Below, one piece after another: positions 13,641 to 25,190 of a stretch of 64,000 nucleotides of DNA (positions are counted from its first letter, which is position 1; each line of letters begins with the position of its first letter). The stretch lies in assembly GCA_027574665.1 (NCBI GenBank), contig CM050653.1:43784118-43848117 (forward strand), given 5' to 3'. Below the pieces are notes generated by a model, which was not told the origin of the DNA, ran no database searches, and saw only the letters and a list, made by a program, of their open reading frames with translations. The DNA is from Rhynochetos jubatus. Its lineage: Eukaryota; Chordata; Aves; Eurypygiformes; Rhynochetidae. A program made the translations under genes and the position numbers.

Positions 13641-16600
13641 GTGAGATACTTTTACTTTTATGGGGGGGGGGGGGGTGTGTGTGTGTGTTTCCTTTTCCAG
13701 AATATGTGTGGGTCCCCAGAAAGCAGTAACTGAGGACCACAAGCTGCACTGAGGTGAAGGAGGAAATGAGTGTGGTTTGGTTGCATCTCTGAAATTCATA
13801 GTCCCTTGCTTAATGATTTTTAAAAGAGGCTTGGAACAGAACCCTTTCCATGATGTTCCCAGTTATAAAATACGTGAATGTTTAAAAAGAAACAAACACA
13901 CGAAGTAGGCGATGTGCCTGTTTACATAAGAAATATTCCCTGAAAGATTCTGTAGATGCTTGAAAAATAAATAGATATCACATGTTTTGCAGAGAGACTG
14001 CTTAGACTTTTGTTCTGTCTTCTTAAAGCTTTATTTGGCTTGGGTCTAATATTTAATCACAGCACTGGAAAGAAAACCAGCTCAGCTTTAGGTCTCACTT
14101 TCCGTGCTGAGCTTCAAGGGCTGAGGTTCTCGGCTGTCAAAGAAATCCTCCTGCAGAAAACGGACTTGGGGCAGGAGCATGGGATGTCTGAGACTTCCTG
14201 TGCACAAAAGAAAGGGAACGAAGGCAAAGCTGGTTTGTTTCCCTCTGTTTCCACATGACTTGGCTTTTAGAAGAAGGGCAACGATCAGTAGGCTGATGAA
14301 TTATTCCTGCCTCATGCTGAAACGAGGGGTGGCACCAGGGGTGAACCTCACGGCTTTGACAGAGGATGTCCAGTCCATTTGCATGTTTTCCTTAGGCTGG
14401 TAAATTAAATGTTGGGGTGAGTTATTAGACAAATATTAGGATTTCGAGAACGGCGCTTTGCAGGCACTGCACCTTTAAAATGTGTGGATGGGAGGAATTT
14501 GCTGGCAAAGCGTGATACAGAACTGCGTGCTAATACCCTTGTTTAAAAGGAGGATTTCCTCTCATGTTGCAGCAACATCTGTTTCCAGCATCCTACCGAG
14601 ACCTATGCACGTAGCCCCACGCAGCTTTCAGGCTGAAGGCTTTAAAACCTGCAGGCTGAAGGTTTTCCCCTCCGCTACTGACCTGCCTCTCCTCTCCTCC
14701 ACACTGGGCTGGGCGGTTGTCAGAGGCCCCCAGGCAGCACAAGCAAGGCCAGGTTAAATCATATTGCCTTGCATTGCTTCCTGCCCTGAGCTCCTGTTAG
14801 CGACCCAGGCAGGAAGGATATTCGGGTGTTGCTCATCGGCGGAGCTATTTATGGAGCCAGCCATGTACACGATTATACAACGTCATGGATACCGTCTGAC
14901 ATAACTGGAGGGCAGTCTTGCGCCCAGGGTTTAGCTGCGGGTGCCCCTCTGTTGCTCCGGAATGCTCTGCTCCAACTCGGCCATCGCACAGCGCAGGCTG
15001 TTCCCCCTCCTCTCTCAAAAAGACCCATTTTCCTTTCCTGCAGCTCTGCTCTTATTTTTGGGAGTTAACAGTAAGAGAGGGAGCAGCTGATTGCAGAGCT
15101 GGGGTGCAAGGGGAGAAGGAAGGAGGTAGCCTCCCATTTTTTATGATTTTGTTCAAATCCTATTCCCAGGACATTCGGAGAAAGAGGGCAAGTAGCAGAG
15201 TCAAGATCACAGTGAGGAGAGGGCTTGTACGGAGCCACTGCAGCCCCAAGGGACAAGCGGCCACAGCCCAGCGCTTTTGATATCACCCGCGTGTGCCACC
15301 AGGCACGTTCGGGGGATGGAGTGGTACGTTGCTGTTTCTCCAGTCCCACTGAACAGTCGCTGTCCTCCCCGCGTCTTCCTCAGCTCACGGCACCTCTGGC
15401 AGAGGGTGCCTGAAGCGTGGGCTGGTGAAAACGATTCCCAGATCTTTAGCTTCAGTCTGTGTTGATTTAACCCTCCAGCTGCAGAGGCAAGACACCACTG
15501 TGAGGGACTCACTGGGCAAGGACAGAGTTTGAGGAATAACGAGACTTTGATTGCTCTTCAGCTGAGCGGCTTTAAACTGCACAGACCTGCTGCTGGTGCT
15601 ACCGTTGCAGGGGTGGCCCCTCCACGCTTAAAGCATGATTACTGAATCTCAATCCTTGTTTCCTCAAGCTTGTGAGCTCCAGAAAGCTGACATGTACATC
15701 TTGGCTGCTGGCCTTTTTGGCAGGAGGCAAAAAGGACTAGTGTGTTTGCTGAAAGCCCGTCTGTTCAGAGCCAACTAGCAAGGCCGCTCACCGGGTACGG
15801 CAACGGACACAAGCTGTTTCAAAACCTGTGCTTCCTGACTGACGTCAGGAGCTGCTCTGCGCCTGGTCTGAGGGCTGGGGAGCTGTGGGGAGAACTGCTG
15901 GACCAAGGCTCAGAGCCAATCCGTTCCCGACGGCATCCATATCCTCCTCCCAGTGACAAGAGGCGTGCTCAGCCTTGGTCGTAGGCTCAGCACAAGGTCT
16001 GGTGCCATCCCCTGAGGTGTCCCAGCCACTGACACAGGGGTCTCCTCCAGGCTGTAAATCAGCCACAAGTCTGTGTCAGTGCTCACATGCCTCCTGTTGA
16101 CTTTCCTGTAAAAAGGAGTGGTGGCTCCGCTGCTGTCAGGGAAGGGATTCGTGTCCGCAGAGGTTTCACACTGCTATAGAAGGCCCTTGGCCTTGAGCCC
16201 ACGCTCCCGGTGGTGTGCTTGGTGATGGTGCTGTAAACCCAGTTGTGCCACGTTCCTCCTAGAAAAACATGCACCTTCAGCTCTGCCTGGCTTGTCCTGG
16301 GTGAAGTCCCCGAGTGCTGCCGTCGCTGACACGGTCAGCAGCTAGCACCCTTCCCAAGGCACTGAGATTGGTTGAGGTCAAAGAGGGAAAAGTACTCTGG
16401 AGGGAGGAATACCCCCAAAAAAGAAATATCTGTGTCCCTGGAGCATCTGAGTCGTGCGAGGTACTGGGCTTTGTGCTAGGCTTTGAAACTGCAGGAGGGC
16501 TGTTTGCCTTGGGCCCTAGGATGAGAAAGGAGAGGGCAAAAGGACGAGACGTGCTGTCAGAGCCACGTAAGGTAACGTATGTATTGCATGGCAGCCTCTC

Positions 16601-19600
16601 TGGCTAAAGCGATGGAGGCGATCAGACACAGCCTGGAAGGAGGTGTTTGAAGCAGCTGTAGCTTTGATTCACACAGGACTCTGCTGCCGTAGGTCAGGCC
16701 AAATACTGTTAAGGCTTACACGTACGTGTACGTCGCCTGGTACCTCGGACGAGGGTCTTTCTGTGGCTTCAGTGTTGTGTTTGTCCAAATCCTCCACCTT
16801 CTGTTGTGCTCCCGAAGAAAGAGGGGCCAGCTTTTTCTCCTCGGTCATGAAATGGGTCCTTGACTGGCAGAAGATTGTCCTACTAAATGCCTGTGGTACC
16901 TGGCACTGCTTGGCCTGAGCTCTCGAGAAAGCTAACAGGAGAGGTGCTGGCTTAATTTTGGCACAGGGCATGTCTGTAAAGAGAGTAGGTGTCTTTCCTT
17001 AAACAGTGTTACTGTTCAGTGATGGTGCAGGAAGGAGTCTTTCTCCTGCCTGTAAAATATCTCTGGCCCCGCAACCTATGGTAAAGCTTATCAGCTCAAC
17101 AGAAGGAGATGAGAACTCTTCCTGTAGAAAACCTGATTTTCCTTATCTCTGCCTCCTGGCTGTGTAAATAACTGGTATGGTCAGGTTATTCATAAGCAGC
17201 TACTTCCAATTATCTTACTAGCTGGGAATGAAAACACCAGAGATTACTGTGGTAGAACCCAAAATGAGAGAATTTACCTTACTTGGTCTCAGCTGGTGGG
17301 ATTTGGGGTTTTGGCTTTCACAGCTCCAAAGATGGGGAGGCTAATTAACCACATCATGCATTCTTACATCTTTGTTTCTTAAATCAAAGCTGCCTCCTGA
17401 CAGAGCTGCAGTCAGCTTTGCATTTTAGAGACAGATGAAAATGGAGCTGAATGCATGCAACTGAGGCTCGCGACCGCAGCTGCTGGTCGGCGGGACCTGT
17501 GCTTAATAGCAGCTAAATCCGAATAGAACAGCTCCTCTTGCAGCCTGTCCAGCTCTTCTCCGAGTCAGGGATCCTCTGATATGCTGTTGTTTGAGATCTA
17601 AGTAGGCCAAGCCCTTTATCCCGCAGTTTACAAACAGAAGGAACAGCAGGCTTTCGGAGCTCTTTGCTAAATTCCTGCTGGAGAGAGGGAAGGAGAGATT
17701 ACACAGGAGATCTTCAAAAGTACACAAGAAGACACAAATTTTGCACTGCATTTCTGTTTGAGAGTCACGTGGGAACTTCTGAAATTCCACCCATCTTGGA
17801 ATTTTGCTTTATTTTGGTATTTGCAATCTCTCTGCCCTGTCTAGCCCGAGTGTGCGGTACCCGTTACTATATTGAGTCTTTTCCTCACTGGGAAACCACC
17901 AGGGGCTGAAACACCACCCAGTTGACGACTGAGGCTTCCCCTTGCGGTTCCTGTGTGGCTGCAGCGGGTACCGTAGATGAAGACCCTTTCTGCCTCTCCC
18001 AAGACGTGCATCAGCTACGCAGGTGCTAGGGAACAGCACCAATCTCCTGTCTATTCCTCCCTGCCCTCCCTAACTTGTTTTCATCCTCAGTTTCCAAAGA
18101 AACCACGTGAATGTTCACTGCCTTGTTAGTTCCCCTTTCCCCCTGTAGCTTCTGAACCTGAAAGCTGGTTCCATCTGCCCGTTCATCTGTGTCACAGCAG
18201 TAGATCTTGCAAAATATGTTTCTGTAAATTTAGAAGAACTGGTAGCAGGAAAGAGAGAAGAGGCCCACGGTAACACTCTCCTCCAAGGAAAACCTACCGG
18301 AGCTGGCAGCGGTCTGCAGGGCAGTAACTCCCCTGCACAAGCTGCCCCTGCCCACCCAGGTCGCAAAGGTGGGAGGGCGCCTTGGGATGCCAGCGAAGGA
18401 AAGGAGGACGGGGGGATGGGACGGTACCAGACACCTTCCTAGGACACCGGGATTTCCTGACTTGTTCTGCCGCTCACGCAGTAACTTGCCCAGCCTGTGT
18501 TTGGATGGAGACTGGGAAAGGGCGTGAATGGGATGGTGCTAACAACAAGCGTAAATGTCGTTGCCAGCAAGATGTGGCTAGCACGCCGTCTGGGCTGTGG
18601 AAGCAGGGCCTAGAATAGGGTCGCAGGTATGTTGAAAATTACCTGTGGTTGTTTAGGAATCCGCTTGCATATACTCCCTCCCCCAACATAGGGAGGTGAA
18701 ATTTCACCTCTGGGATCTGATACTGCTGCACAAATTCCAGTCCTCTCCAAAGTGCTCCCCCCCCCCCCCCCCCCCAATTTGACATCAAAATTTGATGTTG
18801 AATTACAGTGCAGCGTTTAGATAGTAAAAAACTGTGCAACATTATTCATTGCTTTTGAAAAAGAAAACTGAGGTACTTACGGCTCAGTCCTTCTTGCCAA
18901 AGTAGCATTCCCTGATGCTACGTATTTCCTTGACCCGTCTGTACAACACAATGAAGCAAAGCAAGAAAAAATACGGTGCTGTACCAGAAAGGGCTCTCCT
19001 AGCTACTTCAGTCTTTCAAAACGCTCTTGTCACACGTTCTCTAACCACACGGGATGCCTTCGTGCTTCCCCTTTTTATTAACCTTTGCTTTGTCCTTCTG
19101 CTCTTAGTTTTGCTGTCACGCGTTATCGTGGCTATATTTGGAGGCGAGCTAAATTATGTCGTTGCAAACCTAATAAGGGTTTGATCTCGGAAGACTGCAC
19201 AGAGAGGGGCAAAAAGAACAGCTTGTGCCACTTTCCTGCGCAGGAATGCTGCATACATCATGGCAAACCATCAGCGTGGGTGGAATGCTTTAGCTTCTTT
19301 GTCACCGTGAAGTATTTTGAATAGTGTCATCGAATATATAGCAAAATCCTTATTTTCACAGGCCAGATAATCCCGCGTGTTTTCTTAAACAATGCACTAA
19401 TATGGTCCCTTTTTGGTGGAGAAAAACGCAGTGCTCATTACTGTAGCCCTGCAACGGCAAACAGTTCATGTACACAGGAGCGCAGCGGAGGCAAGGAAGG
19501 TGGATTGCAGAGGGTTCGTATGAATCCTTAAAACCAACACTGAAAGTGCTGGGCCGTGCTACACGTAGTTCGTTGGGGCACGTAACCTTCTGCATCCAGG

Positions 19601-22600
19601 GGACCAGGAGGCAAGGTGACCTATGTGTCTTCAGGTCTGGTTTGAAAAAAAAACCATCCCGTTTTAATTAGTTCAAAGTGAGCTGCCTTGAATTACGTCA
19701 CATTTACCGTGAGGAGAGGAAGGAAGGAAGGAGAGACAGCACGCAGGTAGTTACCATGGAGCAGGTGATACATATATATGAAGGCTTGTTACCTTGTGCA
19801 TGCTCTTGCTTTGCAGTAAATGAGCTTGCTCCTATTAGCAAACCCGAGTCATTTTAAATCCCTAAGGGGTGGAAAAAGCTCACTGTGTATTTGAGTAAAT
19901 ATGGCATGCAACTTTGCTTGCATGCAAACATCCCCCTTCTGGCTTGATTTCACTTGTTGGTTAGTTGCACCTCCAATACACGTTCATCTCCAGAATTAAT
20001 CCTTTGGCTCCTGCTTCTGCCGTACGATCCAGCTCAGTGTGAAGCGAAGAAGTAGGCTCAGGACGTTAGTATTGACTATCTGGCGTTCCTTGGCTATTCT
20101 TCCCAATGGGTGTGTTTGGGCAGGCCTGTTCGCAGCGTGTTCAGCACAGAGCTGGTGTACTGGGTGGCTGGAGTTTGGGAAACGTGGGGGAAGAGCCACA
20201 TAGCTTATCCTGGCCTGAACGTGCACGTTGAGTAGATTAGCTTTCCAGGCGTAATCGTGTGCTCACGCGTTAGAGGGTTGTATTTACACAGTGTCGCTAT
20301 TGGAAATAGCTGGTGCGGTGACCTGTGAACACAGCCCTCCACGGGGCTGTCAAGCAAGGTCGAGTCCCGGTCAAGTCACTCTGGAAAACATGCGCTGAAA
20401 GCCACTGTGGGGTAAAATTCTGCTGTACTGCACATAATTCTTCCAGTGGTGCTGTACTTAGACCAGTTGAACTTCCCTGCTTGTTTTAACACAGGCTTAG
20501 AAGAGGGTGCCACAATGGAAGACGTGTATTTGGCATCGGTGGAGACAGACCGAGGCGTGAAGGAACAGTTACGGCTTTATGACACCAGGGGTCTGCAGGA
20601 GGGGGTGGAATTGCCAAAACACTATTTCTCCGTCGCCGATGGCTTCGTTCTGGTGTACGCCGTGACCAGCCTCGAAGCTTTCCAGAGAGTCGAACTGCTC
20701 AAAAAGGAGATCGACGTCTTCAGAGACAAAAAGGAGGTAAATGTAAGGCGCCTTAACCGCTTGGCTTCTCGGCGTATCAGCGATAGGAAGTTAAGGTTGC
20801 AAAGCATAGATTTTGTTTCTGTAAAACTCGCACACAAAGGAAAACGAAAGTACTCACGGCCTTGGGCAACCCAGCAAAAGGAAGCTTTCTCACACTGGGG
20901 AAGCCTAATTCACATGCCAGGCAGGTCACGCAAAAGAACGCGGGGGTTTTTGTCTCCTTACTTCCTCTGTTACAGCTAAAATTCAGTTAGCTAAACGCAC
21001 CAGGCAGGACGCTTATGACTAATAAAACATATGGTCTACACCAGTGCAGCTCGTATGTTTTTTTAGATATTGTACACGGGAAGTCAAGTGCATAGAAAAA
21101 CATAAGGAAGGGCATTATCTCTGTTTGGTTTGTATTCATGTACTTGACGCTTACAAACCAGTGTAATTGACAACGGGTCTCCCAGACATTAGTCAATTGG
21201 CAAAGCGGCTTTAATGTATTTTAACAACCATATTGAATCAATTCAATTGTGTGAAATGACTGCTCTATTTTCCCTTAGAAAGCAGCTAGTGTTTTCAGCT
21301 GACAGTGTTCCAGCTTAGCTAAACAAATATAACTTGCATGTGGCATTAGCATTATGGCTTTTCTTACGCTATCTTTATATTCTCGAGTAGTTTTCCCTGC
21401 TAAATGTCTTCAGCCTACAGCTCTCCAAATGTCTGGTTTATGTTCCTAAAAAACATAAAATAATAAAAGTGCATGAAGAATTAATGGAATAATGGTAGGG
21501 AGAGGCTTTCCAAAAATGTAACTTGTTCGGTACTGACAGCACAGGGTGGTGGGGGAAGGCAGGGTCCGGGTTTGACAGCAGCCGAACGTGCAGTCACAGG
21601 AGAGGCCTGTTAGCTGGCAGGGCTGGTGTGAGCTGCAGACTGCCACGTGTATCAGGGATACAGGACTCAGTCCTAACTCCCCTGCAGGGCAAGGAAAGGT
21701 GGACAAGCAGGAAATTTTTCCAAGGCGCCGTGTTTTGTGAGGGCCCCGATTTGTTGCTTTGCAGCATGTTGTAACGCGGCGAGGGAGTCACAGCCCCAAC
21801 AGGCCCTGCGTCCCTCTCTGCAGTACCTGCCAGAACGCTTCTCTCATTGCATGCAGGCATTTTAGAAAACAGCCAGTTTGCTTATCCTCTGGGACAGCTT
21901 CAAGTTGTGATCTGAGGGTAAGACAGTCGGAAGAGCGGTGCCCACAATAAGCAGGATAAATTAGTTTTATTCCTGTGATTTCTAGTCCAGGTATTGAAGC
22001 GCAGAAGGCGTCCTGCCTTGAGAGAGCATCAGGCTTAAAGTTTGGGCTCTGCTGGAATGCATCCGTAACTGAAAGAGGGATGTATCTCCACACAGGGTGC
22101 TTCTGAGCTGGCAGAACGTCACCTTGTGGAGCGGCACAGCCCCCTGTTGTGTGGCAGACCGCAGAAAGCACTGATGGCTGGTTCCTTGCCTCTACTGGCT
22201 GGGGGCCTCTCCAGCACGCACCTTAAAGCCTGACCAAATTTTATACTAGACAGAGGTTGTGTTCTTTCCTACTAACAGAGCTTAACCATAGGTAAAAGTC
22301 AGTTGGAACATGTGGTAAATGCTTAAGAAGATTATAGCTTCTTTCAAAGCCTTTGCAGAGGGAAAAAACCATTTTTACAAACACCCTGGGCTGCCGTAGG
22401 AAAGAAAGGAAGCTTCAGACCTCACAGGAACAGGACAACCATCTCTAGCTGGAAAGAAACAGAAGACATCCTGGAGTTAGCCTGATGAACAGGAAAGAGC
22501 AAGCAGGCGTGGCCCCAGCAAACACCCCGGATCATGAGCAAGAGAGGACTTTATCGCTCCATCTTCGTCAAACCACTAGTGTAGAGATGAGGCCAGAGTT

Positions 22601-23755
22601 TGACTAAGGACCTTGAACTATAAATACAGTTTCCCCTAAGAAGCCATGGTTTCCCCTAAAAGCTGATGCTGGTAAAACGGTTACCTTAAAATAAGCAGGA
22701 GCAGTAACTTCAAGCGGGGATCTCTGCCTTCCGCACTTCCTAGAACTGAAGTAGCGGGCAGGCCGCTGAGCTGCGCCGCGCTGTACTGCCTGGCTGATAG
22801 AGAAGTCCCTTGATGGGTCCTTGCAACGAGAGTCTGACTTGACAGAGCTGCGCTGCTCTAGTCAGCTCGCCAGCTGCTGTGACGCTGCTTCTGAGGGGCT
22901 GGGCTTCCCTGATCCTTTCAGCCCAGCTCTGGTGCCTTACCCTGGATGTGGGAGCGGCCGGCCAGGCTGGGAGAGGGGCTTCCCGGCTCAGCCCCCCACC
23001 CGCCTGGGCTGCTTGCACAGGCTGCCTTCTGGCAGCGTTGGCTTTATTTATATTGTGGGCTGGGGCTTGGGAGAAACACCAAGCTGGGCAAACTCCACAG
23101 CTGTGGGGTCCAGGCTTTGCCTGCTGCCACGCATCTTTTTCATCTCTCAAGCATCCAGAGCTCTGACCTACTCAGGTGTCACGCTCTTCTCATTTGTCTA
23201 GGGCAGCTCAGCTGCAGAGTAAACGGAAACAGGGCTGTTGAACTTTGGCTTTCTTGGGTATTGTTTCCCTTTAAGCAATCAGGGGGAGAAGGGGAAGTCC
23301 TGCATATCCTATGATTAAAACCAGCTCCCAGCCGCAAGTAGTTGAGGCTGATTCAAATCCCAGACCCTGCTCTTGCACACTACACGCAGCCTACCTTGTG
23401 CCAGCGCTAAGTTAAAGAACAGGTCTGAACGGTGTTGCTACTTGCCTGCTGTTCAAAAGCACTGCGAGTGGCGGATGCTGTTTGTATCAAGCTCACCCTT
23501 TTGTTTTGCTTGTAGGTAGCAGTTATTGTCTTGGGAAACAAAACTGACCTCCTGGAGCAAAGGCAAGTGGAAACAGAAGCAGCACAGCAGTGGGCAAGGG
23601 CCGAGAAAGTGAGACTGTGGGAAGTGACTGTGACAGATCGGAAAACACTGCTTGAGCCCTTCACCTTCTTAGCCAGCAAACTCTCCCAGTCCCAGAACAA
23701 ATCAACATTTCCCTTGCCTGGAAGGAAGAGCAAAGGGAATAACTGTGATAACTAA
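13547..23755 (+). CDS. NKIRAS1: NF-kappaB inhibitor-interacting Ras-like protein 1 (kappaB-Ras1), complete
   Basis: Atypical Ras-like small GTPase that binds the PEST region of IkappaB-beta/alpha in the cytoplasm and slows its degradation, damping NF-kappaB; it is also tied to Ral signalling. Joining 13547-13640, 20495-20736 and 23516-23755 gives 576 nt, 191 aa plus stop (human: 192). Motifs: P-loop GMASVGKT at residues 11-18, switch II DTRGL at 61-65, NKTD at 120-123, and C-terminus [11 protein letters not shown] without a CaaX box. As known for this family, the residues matching Ras Gly12 and Gln61 are replaced (Ala13, Leu65), consistent with low intrinsic GTPase activity. [20 protein letters not shown] distinguishes NKIRAS1 from NKIRAS2. 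The start has a strong context (AAGATGG). Introns are GT-AG, phase 1 and phase 0. It is divergent from RPL15 and tail-to-tail with UBE2E1. Confidence 0.96.
13662..13688 (+). repeat. G14 run followed by TG microsatellite
   Basis: Fourteen G residues followed directly by about six TG units, starting 22 bases inside the intron from the donor of the first NKIRAS1 coding exon. Confidence 0.9.
18757..18775. repeat. C19 homopolymer
   Basis: Nineteen consecutive C residues in NKIRAS1 intron 2. They are followed after a few bases by a perfect 8-bp inverted repeat, ACATCAAA / TTTGATGT (18782-18798, 1-base spacer). Length is likely polymorphic and prone to sequencing error. Confidence 0.85.
20495..20736 (+). 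CDS. NKIRAS1: NKIRAS1 coding exon 3
   Basis: Encodes the rest of codon 32 to residue 112: switch I region, switch II (DTRGLQEG) and the [12 protein letters not shown] helix, ending DKKE. The acceptor is TTTTAACACAG and the donor GAG|GTAAAT. The open frame runs on past the donor without homology to the family, so the splice site rather than the stop marks the exon end. Confidence 0.95.
20737..23515 (+). other. NKIRAS1: NKIRAS1 intron 3
   Basis: A GT-AG intron of 2779 bases, ending in a T-rich tract and TGTAG. No gene, RNA gene or mobile element was recognised in it. Confidence 0.85.
23516..23755 (+). CDS. NKIRAS1: NKIRAS1 coding exon 4 (last)
   Basis: Encodes residues 113-191: [36 protein letters not shown], and the tail [15 protein letters not shown] followed by the TAA at 23753-23755. 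It holds the guanine-specificity NKxD motif. Confidence 0.95.
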   Translation, partial: VAVIVLGNKTDLLEQRQVETEAAQQWARAEKVRLWEVTVTDRKTLLEPFTFLASKLSQSQNKSTFPLPGRKSKGNNCDN

Positions 23756-24130
23756 GCTACCTTAGCACCGTCTGCTGCTGCCAGCTCACAGCCCAAGTCC
23801 TTTCTGTGCCATTTGCTTCTCAGAGTTTCACTTAAAGCAATAATCTCATTCAGCAATAAAATCAGCAAGCTTATGGCTAGGAGGTATCCTTCCTTCTCCC
23901 AGACTTGGCTGGAAAGAGTCACTGGTGGCAAAAGCCTTAAAAAGCTCCTTCCTGAGAGGAGTTTTACCGTGCAAGAAGGGTTACGGAGGAAGGAACAGGT
24001 GGGCACCTCTCTAGCAGGAGCTTTGACTACGCCTGGATACAGCCATACTGAAGAAGAAAAATCAACAAGCTTATCGCTAAGCAATCCCCCTGTAGATCTA
24101 CAGCCTCTGCTCACAAACAGTACCAGCCGC

Positions 24131-24136
24131 AATAAA
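24131..24136 (+). promoter_or_regulatory. NKIRAS1: candidate proximal polyadenylation signal of NKIRAS1
   Basis: AATAAA about 375 bases after the stop codon, followed by a CCTGTGTTTG stretch at about 24157-24166 that could act as the downstream GU-rich element. Confidence 0.5.
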
Positions 24137-25165
24137 GCGTTCAGCTTGGAGACAGCCTGTGTTTGAAATGGCAACGGTCCTTTTACCTTGACTTTAAACC
24201 GGGCTTTTTGATGCTGCAGGAGGCTGAGGTCAGTGTGCTCTTGCAGGATTTGGGGCAGGAGGAACAACTACCAGCAGATTTGGCCGCTGAGGTTCTTGCA
24301 GCCAAAACCCCAAATCTTGTGGGAAACACTAGAAACGATCTACCCTGACATGAAACTCGTCAGCAAAGGCTGGCAACTAGTGCTTTTGGCTCAGGAAGTT
24401 ATTTGTACAAACCAGAAAAGCTCTCGGAGCACTCAGTAATTTAAACACAATTTGCAGGACGGCGTAGCTGCGCGTGGTTTTGTTCCAGCGCAAATCATTC
24501 GCATAGATGATCCTTTTACTCAAACCGTATGGAACAGCCGCGTACGCAGGAGATACCGCCCGGGCTCTGCCTGGTGCATTGCCTAACGCTCCTACCCAGC
24601 CCTTCAGCCAAGCTGCTGTAATCCACCCGCCGCAGTACAAAGCGCTGTCCTACCTCGTGAGAGGGGGCTGGGGAGCGTGGGAGGCTGCCGTTTGGGAATA
24701 TCCCCGTGGCAAACGCCTGTCCGAATAGCCTGGGTGTTAACGCTCCGCACGCTGTCCAGCAGCGGGAGCACAGCTGTACATGCCACGTTTGCCTCCCCGT
24801 GCTGGTAAACCTGCGCCGCAGGAAGCTGCTGCCCTAGGTCAGCCTGCCAGCAAACTAACCAAAATTGAGCGCAGAGAGACAGAATAAACACCCGTTCCCA
24901 GAGAAAGCGGCCAGCTTTTGGCCTCCAACCGCCTAATACGCTAACTGATGACAGGTTGTGTTTGAAGACAAGTGGGGAGAGGGAGTGAAGTACCTGGCTT
25001 CCTCATTTTCCACTACATTAATGTTGTTTTGAACAAATACTGAAAATTTCACTGTGAGTCAGAAAAACCACGAGTGATATTTGCACCGTCATAACTGCTA
25101 AATATGTGCTTAATGATCGCAATTAGGCCGTGTGCTTGTAGCGTTGCTCTTCCTGAGCACTGACA

Positions 25166-25171
25166 AATAAA
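25166..25171 (+). promoter_or_regulatory. NKIRAS1: candidate distal polyadenylation signal of NKIRAS1
   Basis: AATAAA about 1.4 kb after the stop codon, in AT-rich sequence. The downstream GU-rich element is weak. Confidence 0.35.
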
Positions 25172-25190
25172 GTCCGTCGGCATTACTAAC

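Larger units (their letters stand above)
13641..20494 (+). other. NKIRAS1: NKIRAS1 intron 2
   Basis: A GT-AG intron of 6854 bases. Twenty-one bases past the donor is a G14 run (13662-13675) followed by a TG repeat. A C19 run lies at 18757-18775. No recent CR1, LTR or RNA gene was recognised; the remainder is unremarkable mixed-composition sequence. Confidence 0.85.
23756..25190 (+). other. NKIRAS1: NKIRAS1 3' UTR (alternative ends likely)
   Basis: Noncoding sequence after the stop codon. Candidate AATAAA signals occur at 24131-24136, with a GT-rich stretch about 20-30 bases downstream, and at 25166-25171. Others near 23855 and 24882 look less convincing. Which are used cannot be decided from sequence alone. 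Confidence 0.5.

Noticed and set aside
13023-13799. A 258-codon minus-strand open frame across the first NKIRAS1 coding exon
   Set aside because: It lies antisense to a confirmed exon and crosses low-complexity G/TG repeats; no family resemblance.
20446-20979. A single 177-codon open frame around NKIRAS1 exon 3
   Set aside because: Only the 20495-20736 part matches kappaB-Ras; the flanks are intron sequence outside consensus splice sites.
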